From assembly GCA_023260615.1 (NCBI GenBank), contig JALQUY010000013.1, positions 1 through 20,585 on the forward strand: DNA of 20,585 nt, read 5' to 3'. The notes under the pieces are model-generated. The model made no database searches and had not been told where the DNA came from. It saw nothing but the letters and a program-made list of their open reading frames with translations. This document shows positions 7,329 to 14,353 of the stretch, piece by piece; within the stretch, counting starts at the first letter, position 1; every line of letters starts with the position of its first letter. Source of the stretch: Schleiferiaceae bacterium (lineage in GTDB: Bacteria > Bacteroidota > Bacteroidia > Flavobacteriales > Schleiferiaceae). Position numbers and translations under genes: made by a program.

Positions 7329-8615
7329 GTGATTAAACAAATCTCTTTTCTCCTGCTTTTTTCCGGGTGTTTTTTCAGCGGATACGGGCAAAATGCGAAG
7401 CCTGAGATCTCCCTCCATCCGGATTTTCAAGGATTTCAACTTTACCCGGGAGGCCAGCCTCAGCATTTAGCCGCCATTCCCTTGGGCGAACCCAATGCCC
7501 TGCAGCTTTCCTACGACGATTTAAGCGCCAATACGCTGCCATTGAACTATACGTGGATCCACTGCGATCGAAATTGGGTCCCCTCTTCCCTCCTCGCCTC
7601 CGAATACCTGGAAGGCTTCCTCGAAGGACAGGCCGCACCTGGTTTGCTTTCGTTTAATACCTACCAGCCCTACAGCCACGTTTCGATGCGCTTGCCGCAG
7701 GCTTCGTGCATGCCGCGGATTTCGGGCAACTACTATTTGGTGCTGTACGAGAGCGATCCCGCGGAATACCTCGCGAAGTACCCCGTGGTTATTTATGAGA
7801 ACGCCGTGGGCATCCAAACGTCGATTCACCGCACCGCCCCGTTGGAGCTTGTCAAAACCCACCAAGAAATTGATGCCTTGGCCGATCTCACGGCCTTTTC
7901 GGTCCAAAATCCCTTCGACGACGTCCAATGGAGCGTGGTCCAAAACCGCGACTGGAACAGCCTGCGCAGCTTCCGTCCCCGCTACCTCCGCAACGGATAC
8001 TATGATTTTGACTACAACAATGGCGAAAATGCCTTTCCCGGGAACAACATCTTTCGCTTTGTAGACAGCAAAAACATCCCGGTTCCCACGTTGCGCATTC
8101 CACGCTACGACCTTCAGGAGCGCTGGCATGCCTATGTCGTGACGGAAAAGCCGCGCGGGATTGATCCCTTTGTCAACCAGGACGACGCGCGCGGCGCATT
8201 TGTCCCACGCAAGCAAAACGCTACGGCGGAAACCGAGGCGGACTATGTGGTTTTGGACCTCGCGGTGGAAGACTTGGAAAAGTCGGGCCATCGGGTGATC
8301 TATGTGGTGGGGGATTTCAACCAGTACCAGCCCCGGGACGAGCATCAGTTACTGTATTCGCCGACGGATGGGACGTATTCGGGCCAAATTCTCGTCAAGC
8401 AAGGCTATTTAGAATACCATTTGGCCGAATGGGACCCCGAAACCGCCTCCTGGGACTACCTTTTTACCGAAGGCAACCATTGGAATTGCCCCAACGAATA
8501 CACCTCCTTCCTCTACCTGCGTCAGTGGGGACAACGCTACGACCGCGTGATTGGGTATAGCCAAGCATTTACCAATGGCATGCTGGGCCTAAACGTGCAG
8601 ATTAGCACGAATTAA
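7329..8615 (+). CDS. Type IX secretion system plug protein (DUF5103)
   Basis: Periplasmic or outer-membrane-associated protein of the DUF5103 family; in Flavobacterium johnsoniae a member acts as the plug that closes the periplasmic end of the SprA translocon of the type IX secretion system. The 428-residue protein starts with a signal peptide (MIKQISFLLLFSGCFFSGYG, cleavage likely before Gln). Family features visible are YTWIHCDRNWVPSSL with EYLEGF, SFNTYQPYSH, SGNYYLVLYE, VVQNRDWNSLRS and FPGNNIFRFVDSKN. A stop codon lies two codons upstream, so the start must be the GTG at 7329. A Cys within the signal (FSGC) could be read as a weak lipobox, but the residue three before it is Phe, so I favour signal peptidase I. 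Confidence 0.88.
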   Translation: MIKQISFLLLFSGCFFSGYGQNAKPEISLHPDFQGFQLYPGGQPQHLAAIPLGEPNALQLSYDDLSANTLPLNYTWIHCDRNWVPSSLLASEYLEGFLEGQAAPGLLSFNTYQPYSHVSMRLPQASCMPRISGNYYLVLYESDPAEYLAKYPVVIYENAVGIQTSIHRTAPLELVKTHQEIDALADLTAFSVQNPFDDVQWSVVQNRDWNSLRSFRPRYLRNGYYDFDYNNGENAFPGNNIFRFVDSKNIPVPTLRIPRYDLQERWHAYVVTEKPRGIDPFVNQDDARGAFVPRKQNATAETEADYVVLDLAVEDLEKSGHRVIYVVGDFNQYQPRDEHQLLYSPTDGTYSGQILVKQGYLEYHLAEWDPETASWDYLFTEGNHWNCPNEYTSFLYLRQWGQRYDRVIGYSQAFTNGMLGLNVQISTN

Positions 8616-8712
8616 GCACCCACCTCAGGCTAGGATTGGGCCTCACATCGTGGGCCATACGTTTGAAGACTTCGGCAAACGAGTACTACCGGCTGTCATG
8701 ACCTCTGCGTCC

Positions 8713-8720
8713 TACCTTTG
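8713..8720 (+). promoter_or_regulatory. -7 promoter element before sua5
   Basis: TACCTTTG matches the TAnnTTTG consensus exactly and is separated by only 7 bp from the ATG at 8728. This would make a leaderless or nearly leaderless mRNA and supports 8728 over the in-frame starts further upstream. A convincing -33 element about 19 bp further up is not visible. Confidence 0.5.
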
Positions 8721-8727
8721 TGGCAGT

Positions 8728-9666
8728 ATGCATTCCGATCACGCTGAGCTGACTGCTGCCATCGCCGCACTGCGCGATGGGCACCTCGTGGGGCTTCCCA
8801 CCGAGACGGTGTATGGCTTGGCTGCGAACGCCCTGAATGCCGTGGCGGTTGCCCGCATCTTTGAAGCGAAGAAGCGCCCGCATTTTGACCCTTTAATTGT
8901 GCACATTGGCAAACGTTCGGATGTGGACCTGGTGGCCCGCGAGGTACCACCCGTGGCAGAGGTATTCATGAACGCTTTTTGGCCTGGCCCGCTGACCCTA
9001 GTGCTTCCCAAACAGCCAGCCATTCCCGATTTGGTAACGTCTGGACTGGACTCCGTGGCGATTCGCATGCCCCAGCATCCCGTGGCCTTGGAGCTCCTTC
9101 AGGCGCTGGATTTCCCGTTGGCAGCCCCCTCCGCAAATCCCTTTGGCTACGTCTCACCGACGACGCGCCAGCATGTCCTCGACCAATTAGCCAACGAGGT
9201 AGCCCTGGTCTTGGAAGGTGGAAGTTGCAGCGTGGGGGTCGAGTCCACCATTCTATCCTTCTCTGAGGGGCAGCCTATGGTTTTGCGTTTGGGCGGTATT
9301 TCCCTGGAAGCGCTCGAAGCCGTTCATGGTCGTCCCATCCCCACCCAGTTGTCCTCAAGTCAACCGCATGCCCCTGGGCAGTTGGCCAGCCACTATGCGC
9401 CAGCGCGGGCGATACGCTTGGTGGCGCATGGCGAGGAGTGTCCGGCGCCGGGCGCACCCTTCCTGCGCTTTTACCAGAAAGAACAGCCAGAGTGGAGCCT
9501 GAGTGCGGACGGAACCACAGGATCTGCCGCTACGCGCTTGTTTGGCGTCTTGCGGCGCTTAGACGAAGAACCTGACGGGCCGGAGGTGTGGATTGAAAAG
9601 GCGCCGGAAGCGGGACTTGGGCGGGCGATTAATGACCGTCTTGTGCGGGCCGCGCACCGCGTCTAA
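8728..9666 (+). CDS. sua5: L-threonylcarbamoyladenylate synthase (Sua5 type)
   Basis: Makes threonylcarbamoyl-AMP from threonine, bicarbonate and ATP, the first step of t6A modification at position 37 of ANN-decoding tRNAs. The 312-residue product carries an N-terminal YrdC domain (about 10-195) with LPTETVYGLA, AKKRPHFDPL, FWPGPLTLVL, APSANPFG and VGVESTI, then a linker and the C-terminal Sua5 domain introduced by APGQLASHYAP. The extra domain separates it from short TsaC proteins. I chose the ATG at 8728 because it puts the usual 20 or so residues before LPTETVYG; in-frame ATG 8698 and GTG 8650 would give longer N-termini. The last 38 bp overlap the 3' end of lptB on the other strand. Confidence 0.95.
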   Translation: MHSDHAELTAAIAALRDGHLVGLPTETVYGLAANALNAVAVARIFEAKKRPHFDPLIVHIGKRSDVDLVAREVPPVAEVFMNAFWPGPLTLVLPKQPAIPDLVTSGLDSVAIRMPQHPVALELLQALDFPLAAPSANPFGYVSPTTRQHVLDQLANEVALVLEGGSCSVGVESTILSFSEGQPMVLRLGGISLEALEAVHGRPIPTQLSSSQPHAPGQLASHYAPARAIRLVAHGEECPAPGAPFLRFYQKEQPEWSLSADGTTGSAATRLFGVLRRLDEEPDGPEVWIEKAPEAGLGRAINDRLVRAAHRV

Positions 9667-10381
9667 GCTCAAAGTTTTGACCCAAGTACACCCGACGAAC
9701 GACCGGGTCCGCCGCCAGTTCTTCGGCCGTACCGCTCTTGAGAATTTTCCCTTCGAACATAAGGTACGTTCGGTCTGTAATGGCCAGCGTTTCTTGCACG
9801 TTGTGGTCCGTAATTAAGACTCCAATGTTGCGGTTCACCAATTGAGCGACAATGGATTGAATGTCTTCTACCGCAATGGGATCCACGCCAGCGAAGGGTT
9901 CATCCAACAAAATGAAGAGGGGATCTGACGCAAGGGCTCGGGCAATTTCAGTTCGGCGGCGCTCACCTCCGGAAAGAAGGTCCCCGCGAGTCTTGCGAAT
10001 TTTTTGGAGGCCAAATTCCGTAAGGAGGGCTTCCGTCCGCTCGCTCGTCTCTCTTTTCGAATACCCACGCCACTCAAAAACGGCGGCGATGTTGTCCTCC
10101 ACAGTCATTTTGCGAAAGACAGATGCCTCTTGAGCCAAATAGCCTATGCCCTTCTGAGCCCGCTTGTACATGGGAAGGCGGGTAATGTCTTCTCCGTCGA
10201 GCAGGACCGAGCCTGCGTCCGGCTTGACCATGCCGACTACGGTGTAAAAAGAGGTGGTTTTGCCGGCTCCGTTCGGGCCCAGCAGTCCCACAATCTCCCC
10301 CTGGTTTACGTGAAAGCTGACGTCATCCACCACTTTGCGGCGGCGGTACTCTTTTACAATGCCTTCAACGTGGAGTTTCAT
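9629..10381 (-). CDS. lptB: LPS export ABC transporter ATPase LptB
   Basis: Cytoplasmic ATPase of the LptB2FG complex that drives lipopolysaccharide extraction from the inner membrane. The 250-residue protein has Walker A GPNGAGKTT (residues 35-43), a Q-loop region GIGYLAQEASVFRKMTVEDN diagnostic of LptB rather than other ABC ATPases, the signature LSGGERRRTEIARALA, Walker B LFILLDEPFAGVDP, and the switch His in LITDHNV. The family end YLGQNFEL is followed by about 11 extra residues, and these are what create the 38-bp tail-to-tail overlap with sua5. The ATG overlaps the tatC stop by four bases (ATGA), so it is co-transcribed with tatC. Confidence 0.96.
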   Translation of the reverse strand: MKLHVEGIVKEYRRRKVVDDVSFHVNQGEIVGLLGPNGAGKTTSFYTVVGMVKPDAGSVLLDGEDITRLPMYKRAQKGIGYLAQEASVFRKMTVEDNIAAVFEWRGYSKRETSERTEALLTEFGLQKIRKTRGDLLSGGERRRTEIARALASDPLFILLDEPFAGVDPIAVEDIQSIVAQLVNRNIGVLITDHNVQETLAITDRTYLMFEGKILKSGTAEELAADPVVRRVYLGQNFELRRGARPAQDGH

Positions 10382-11172
10382 ACCTGCTTGGGTTGTGCGG
10401 CTTTACTGACCAAAATACTCGCCTCGTACAAAATGGCCACTGGGATGGTTACGATGATTTGCGAAAAGACGTCGGGTGGAGTAATCACAGCGGCCAGAGC
10501 CAAAATTCCAATCCACGAATGGCGGCGATAGGTGCGCATACCCTGCGGGGTGACGATACCCACTCGGGACAAGAAGTACACCACGATGGGAAGTTCAAAC
10601 AATACGCCACAAGCCACTACAATGCTAGCGACGGTCGACAGATACGACCCCATTTCGATCAAATTGGTGATTTCATCGGAAACGATGTAATTCGCTAAAA
10701 ATTGTATACTCAAAGGAGTGATGAGGTAGTAGCCAAAGAGCGCACCCGAAAAGAAGAGCATCGAAGAAACGCCAATAAAAGCGACCGATTTGCGCCGCTC
10801 CCCGTCCGTCAAACCCGGCGCTATGAAGAGCCAGATCTCGCGCAGCACAAAGGGAAAAGCCATGACCAATCCAGCCATTAGGGACAAACCTATGTGCAAG
10901 GAGAACTGACCGGCCATCTTGCTGTTAAGAAGGTCCATCTTGATTTCTTGAAGGCATAGGGCGTCGTTCCCTATGAACTTCCCCAGGTCACAAAACCAGT
11001 GGTACGTGATGAAATCAACAGATTTTGGCGCCAATAATATGTCATCAAACAAAACAGACCGAAAGGCAAAGGCCACCCCAGCCGCCACCAAGACTGCTAA
11101 ACTCGCTCGCATCAAGTGCTTGCGCAACGCACCAAGGTGCTCCAAAAAAGTCATGGAATCTGTGGTAGACAT
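10378..11172 (-). CDS. tatC: Sec-independent protein translocase TatC
   Basis: Receptor subunit of the twin-arginine translocase, which recognises RR signal peptides and exports folded proteins. From ATG 11172 it has 264 residues and six predicted helices; blocks FVLREIWLFIAPGLTDGERR, GALFGYYLITPLSIQFL and ITPPDVFSQ are typical, and Glu125 corresponds to the RR-binding Glu103 of E. coli. The N-terminal motif, usually HLxELR or HLEELR, reads HLGALRKHL here, so both acidic candidates at positions 14 and 15 are absent. Upstream in-frame codons to 11340 are open but would run through the promoter and into recQ, so they are rejected; ATG 11154 (MTFLEHL) is a possible alternative start. No tatA gene is adjacent; lptB follows with a four-base overlap. 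Confidence 0.94.
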   Translation of the reverse strand: MSTTDSMTFLEHLGALRKHLMRASLAVLVAAGVAFAFRSVLFDDILLAPKSVDFITYHWFCDLGKFIGNDALCLQEIKMDLLNSKMAGQFSLHIGLSLMAGLVMAFPFVLREIWLFIAPGLTDGERRKSVAFIGVSSMLFFSGALFGYYLITPLSIQFLANYIVSDEITNLIEMGSYLSTVASIVVACGVLFELPIVVYFLSRVGIVTPQGMRTYRRHSWIGILALAAVITPPDVFSQIIVTIPVAILYEASILVSKAAQPKQV

Positions 11173-11178
11173 GTTGGG

Positions 11179-11186
11179 CAAAAGTA
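11179..11186 (-). promoter_or_regulatory. -7 promoter element before tatC
   Basis: The minus strand reads TACTTTTG, matching TAnnTTTG, with only 6 bp between it and the ATG at 11172. If used, the mRNA is leaderless from 11172, or has a leader of roughly 20 nt if translation begins at ATG 11154. The opposite direction (recQ) has no comparable element that I can see in the 58-bp gap. Confidence 0.45.
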
Positions 11187-11230
11187 GTTTATAGCGTAAC
11201 TTCAAGAACCCATTTACGAATACAATTCTC

Positions 11231-13405
11231 GTGCTATCTCCCGCCAAGAGCAAGGAACTTCTTAAGTCATTCTTTGGATTCGATGATTTCAAGGGCAACC
11301 AGGCAGACGCTGTTGCGTCCATCTTGGGTGGGGTAGACACCTTTGTGATGATGCCTACCGGCGGGGGGAAGTCGCTCTGCTACCAGCTTCCCGCTTTGCA
11401 AATGGACGGCTTAGCCGTGGTGGTGTCACCGCTGATAGCCCTGATGAAGAACCAGGTGGATGCCATTCGGAGCTTCGCAGCAACCGACAGCATTGCACAT
11501 GTGTGGAATTCGTCCCTGACCAAGCGGGAAATGGTGCAAGTCCGGCAAGACTTGAGTTCTGGAGCAACCAAATTGCTCTACATGGCACCTGAATCCCTCA
11601 ACAAGGAAGAAAATATTGCCTTCTTGCGGGAGCTTCCAGTGAGTTTCTACGCTATTGACGAGGCCCACTGTATTTCAGAGTGGGGGCATGATTTCCGGCC
11701 CGAATACCGGCAGTTGCGCCAGGCCATCAACGCCATCCAACGCCGACCCATCTTAGCCTTGACGGCAACGGCCACCCCAAAAGTGATGTCGGACATCTTG
11801 AAGAATCTGGACATGGACGATCCGGCCGTGTTCACCAGTTCCTTCAACCGACCCAATTTGTTCTATTCGGTCCAACCGAAAACCAACGTAGAAAAGGATA
11901 TGATTCGACTCCTTCGGGAGCACGAAGGCAAATCCGCCATCATCTACTGCCTCAGTCGGCAAAAAGTGGAAGAAGTTGCGCAGCTCTTGCAGCTCAACGG
12001 CATCTCTTCCCTGCCCTACCACGCTGGATTGGACAGCGGCACGCGGGCCCGTCACCAAGACGCCTTCCTGCAAGAAGACGTGACGGTCATTGTGGCCACG
12101 ATTGCCTTTGGGATGGGCATCGACAAGCCGGATGTGCGCCTGGTCATTCACCACGACATCCCCAAGTCTCTGGAGAGTTACTACCAGGAAACCGGACGCG
12201 CTGGACGCGATGGAGGCGAGGGCATTTGCGTGACCTACTACAGCGAGAAGGACATTGAAAAGCTGGACAAGTTTTTGGCACGTAAGCCCGTGGCGGAGCA
12301 AGAAATCGGCCGTCAACTGTTGCAAGAAGCGCGCGGCTATGCATTGACGGCTACGTGCCGACGTCACTACCTCTTGCACTACTTCGGAGAAATCTTCCCG
12401 GAAACCACCTGCAATTCCTGTGACAACTGCCAGGGATCCCCGAGTGACTACGATGCCACAGCGCATGCTCGCTTGGTCATGGAAACCGTATGGGCAGGCA
12501 AAGACAATTTCCGCACCCAGCAAGTTGTCAATACGCTCATCGCCAATGAAACGGCCATTTTAAAGACGTTTGGCGCCAGGGACCTGAACCAATGGGGCAA
12601 GGGCAAGGACCAGTCCGAGGGCTTCTGGATGGACTTGGTTCGTCAGCTCATTCTACAGGGCTGGCTGCACAAAGACATTGAGCGCTACGGCATTCTGAAG
12701 ATCACGGAGAAGGGCGATGTGTCCTACGCGAATACATCGACCTTCCAAGCGCGTGCCTACCGTGTGCTCGTAGACGAATCTGTGGAGTTAGGGGCAGCAA
12801 AACGTGGCGCGGCTCTGGATCCTGAGCTCTTCGGGACCCTCAAAGCCCTGAACAAGCAACTCGCGAAACAGCGAGGCATCCCACCGTACGCGCTTTTTGC
12901 AGAAACCGCCCTACAAGAAATGGCCACTTCCTACCCTATCACCGAGGACGAACTCAAAGTTATCCCGGGTGTGGGTGAGGCCAAGGCGAAGCGATTTGGA
13001 GCGGCCATGACAAAGGCCATTGCTCAGCACGTAGAGGACCACAACATCGAGCGGCCGGATGATTTCACCATTCGGTCTGCCGGACAAAAAGGTTCCCTCA
13101 AAGTCTATGTAATTCAATCCATGGATCGCCGCCTGTCCCTCGAAGAAATTGCTAAGGCCAAAAGCCTGAGCGAGGAAGATCTCCTGCGAGAAATGGAGCT
13201 CATTGTACAGAGCGGCACACGAATTTCATTAGACTACATCCTCGAGGAGCAACTGGATGAGGACTCCGTCGATGAAATCATGGACTACTTCAGCGAAGAA
13301 TCTGAAACAGGTGATATTGCTGAAGCCTACAAGGACTTCGATGGAGCCTATACGGAAGAGGAGCTTCGCCTCGTCCGATTGAAGTTTCTCTGCGGGGTCG
13401 TTTAA
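11231..13405 (+). CDS. recQ: ATP-dependent DNA helicase RecQ
   Basis: 3'-5' superfamily 2 DNA helicase acting in recombination and replication-fork repair. The 724-residue protein has Walker A MPTGGGKS (41-48), DEAH box (143-146, in AIDEAHCISEWGHDFRPEY), motif IV-VI region including AFGMGIDKPDVR and QETGRAGRDG, the zinc-binding domain with Cys in CRRHYLLHYFGE and CNSCDNC, a winged-helix RQC domain, an HRDC domain (around PPYALFAETALQEMA and VIPGVGEAKAKRFG) and a C-terminal helix-turn-helix-like extension of the kind seen in RecQ proteins of this phylum. The start is GTG; the reading frame is closed by a TAG at 11192 and there is no ATG between. The stop codon is inside an intrinsic terminator. 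Confidence 0.96.
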   Translation: MLSPAKSKELLKSFFGFDDFKGNQADAVASILGGVDTFVMMPTGGGKSLCYQLPALQMDGLAVVVSPLIALMKNQVDAIRSFAATDSIAHVWNSSLTKREMVQVRQDLSSGATKLLYMAPESLNKEENIAFLRELPVSFYAIDEAHCISEWGHDFRPEYRQLRQAINAIQRRPILALTATATPKVMSDILKNLDMDDPAVFTSSFNRPNLFYSVQPKTNVEKDMIRLLREHEGKSAIIYCLSRQKVEEVAQLLQLNGISSLPYHAGLDSGTRARHQDAFLQEDVTVIVATIAFGMGIDKPDVRLVIHHDIPKSLESYYQETGRAGRDGGEGICVTYYSEKDIEKLDKFLARKPVAEQEIGRQLLQEARGYALTATCRRHYLLHYFGEIFPETTCNSCDNCQGSPSDYDATAHARLVMETVWAGKDNFRTQQVVNTLIANETAILKTFGARDLNQWGKGKDQSEGFWMDLVRQLILQGWLHKDIERYGILKITEKGDVSYANTSTFQARAYRVLVDESVELGAAKRGAALDPELFGTLKALNKQLAKQRGIPPYALFAETALQEMATSYPITEDELKVIPGVGEAKAKRFGAAMTKAIAQHVEDHNIERPDDFTIRSAGQKGSLKVYVIQSMDRRLSLEEIAKAKSLSEEDLLREMELIVQSGTRISLDYILEEQLDEDSVDEIMDYFSEESETGDIAEAYKDFDGAYTEEELRLVRLKFLCGVV

Positions 13406-13419
13406 AACGCCCCCTTTTT
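13394..13419 (+). terminator. Intrinsic terminator overlapping the recQ stop codon
   Basis: GGGG (13394-13397) pairs with CCCC (13410-13413) and CGTT (13399-13402) with AACG (13406-13409), with T13398 bulged and TAA, the recQ stop region, in the loop; five T follow at 13415-13419. The last sense codons of recQ (Gly-Val-Val) therefore form the 5' arm. On the minus strand there is no T-run, so it should act on recQ only. Confidence 0.7.
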
Positions 13420-13453
13420 GGCACACGCAGATCTGCCACAGATCTGCTGCCAA
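13418..13453. other. Strong stem-loop between recQ and the small ORF
   Basis: Nested inverted repeat: TTGGCA (13418-13423) pairs with TGCCAA (13448-13453), and GCAGATC (13427-13433) with GATCTGC (13441-13447), giving 13 base pairs with a three-base bulge (CAC) on one side and a 7-base loop. It lies 10 bp past the stop of the minus-strand small ORF and directly after the recQ terminator. It may protect 3' ends or terminate the sigma-factor transcript, although neither strand shows a long T-run after it. The inner part also gives two CAGATCTG palindromes. Confidence 0.6.
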
Positions 13454-13462
13454 CTCCTCCGT

Positions 13463-13606
13463 TTAATTCTGAACGAAATACACCGTCCCTTCCGGCCAAG
13501 TGGCTGGTTTAAGTACCTGCAGAGCGCGGGAGTAGGCGAGGATTTCAGAGAGTTTTTGGGGGGACAACGTAGGATTCGTCGTGGATTCAGGAGTAGCGTT
13601 TGCCAT
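13463..13606 (-). CDS. Small hypothetical protein, 47 aa, behind the ECF sigma factor
   Basis: An ATG-to-TAA frame of 48 codons begins 54 bp after the sigma-factor stop, on the same strand. The protein starts MANATPESTTNPTLSPQKL and ends TWPEGTVYFVQN. It has a polar, Ser/Thr/Pro-rich first third and a likely amphipathic helix (about residues 16-32, with SEILAYSRALQVL), and no membrane segment or cysteine. Codon choice resembles that of neighbouring genes. The frame is closed upstream by TAG eight codons before the ATG. Its position fits an accessory or antagonist of the sigma factor, or simply a small co-transcribed gene; I do not recognise a family. No RBS is apparent, as elsewhere here. Evidence is position, frame and composition only. 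Confidence 0.55.
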   Translation of the reverse strand: MANATPESTTNPTLSPQKLSEILAYSRALQVLKPATWPEGTVYFVQN

Positions 13607-13660
13607 AGGCGGGATTTTCGATTTATCTATCTAACGCCCATTCTGCCTCCTGCGTATATC

Positions 13661-14233
13661 CTAATCGATTTCCACCCCTAAAATTTTTCGCATGTTGTTC
13701 AGCGCGTACCGGTAGCGCCCCAAGGCGGTGTTAATTCCTACACCCGTCTCGTCCGCGATGTCTTTGAAACTCAGGCCCGCATAGATGCGCAAGAATACCA
13801 CTTCGCGCTGCTCTTCATTCAAGTGCTCCATAGCCGCTTTAACATCCTCGTGCCATTGGGCTTTGAGGGCGATTTCTTCGGCGTTCAGGCCTTCATCAGA
13901 CATGCCAAGTACCCCATCACTGCAGCGTTCCATGGACAGTTCGGGGTTGCGTTTTTCCCTCCGAAAGTGATCAATGATCATATTGCTCGCCATGCGGTGA
14001 ATGAAGGCGGAAAATTTACCCTTCTCCTTGTAGTCGCCCGCTTTAGCTACCCGAATAAACTTCATCCAAACATCCTGGTGCAAATCTTGTGCAAGATCCT
14101 CATCCAAAACCTTCCCATAAATTTTGCGCAATAAACCGTCCGAATGGCGGAGAATAAGACACTCGAGCGCGTGCTCTTGACCTTTGACGTACTTCGATAC
14201 CAATTCGGCATCGCTGCAACCTACGATAGACAT
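13661..14233 (-). CDS. RNA polymerase ECF-type sigma-70 factor
   Basis: Small sigma factor with only regions 2 and 4. The 190-residue protein has region 2 around residues 25-95 (DLAQDLHQDVWMKFI, GKFSAFIHRMASNMIIDHFRR) for core binding and -10 recognition, an acidic linker around 100-130, and region 4 helix-turn-helix at about 137-186 (EEQREVVFLRIYAGLSFKDIA, GVGINTALGRYRYALNNMRKIL). No membrane anti-sigma factor of FecR type follows; instead there is a 47-codon ORF. The group and its target genes cannot be told from the sequence. It is divergent from uvrA over 120 bp, and I see no clear consensus promoter on its own side. Confidence 0.93.
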   Translation of the reverse strand: MSIVGCSDAELVSKYVKGQEHALECLILRHSDGLLRKIYGKVLDEDLAQDLHQDVWMKFIRVAKAGDYKEKGKFSAFIHRMASNMIIDHFRREKRNPELSMERCSDGVLGMSDEGLNAEEIALKAQWHEDVKAAMEHLNEEQREVVFLRIYAGLSFKDIADETGVGINTALGRYRYALNNMRKILGVEID

Positions 14234-14332
14234 AAACCCAGATGTTTAGAAATAGCGTAGGAATTCAGTCGATAGGCCCGTCTTTTTTAGAATTATTCAC
14301 GAATCTAGCATTTTTCCCCCAACTACAAAGGG

Positions 14333-14340
14333 TATTTTTG
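14333..14340 (+). promoter_or_regulatory. -7 promoter element before uvrA
   Basis: TATTTTTG fits TAnnTTTG and lies 13 bp before the uvrA ATG, so the leader would be shorter than about 10 nt. A T-run (14310-14315) about 17 bp upstream could serve as a weak -33 element. No LexA-like palindrome stands out in the 120-bp region shared with the sigma factor. Confidence 0.5.
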
Positions 14341-14353
14341 CGTTTTCCTTGCT

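Noticed and set aside
8650..8727. N-terminal extension of sua5 from GTG 8650 or ATG 8698
   Set aside because: Residues before 8728 do not resemble the family N-terminus and include the -7 element; ATG 8728 fits the usual length.
11173..11340. N-terminal extension of TatC
   Set aside because: It would cross the promoter element and overlap recQ on the opposite strand, and TatC proteins begin a few residues before HLxxLR.
13627..13641. Four-codon minus-strand ORF preceded by a perfect AGGAGG, just after the sigma stop
   Set aside because: Too short to judge, and Shine-Dalgarno sequences are generally not used in this phylum; probably chance.
13418..13681. Plus-strand ORF of 87 codons after recQ
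   Set aside because: It runs through the recQ terminator and hairpin, is antisense to the more plausible 47-codon ORF and to the sigma gene end, and its residue composition (many Arg, Phe and Pro) looks like a shadow frame.
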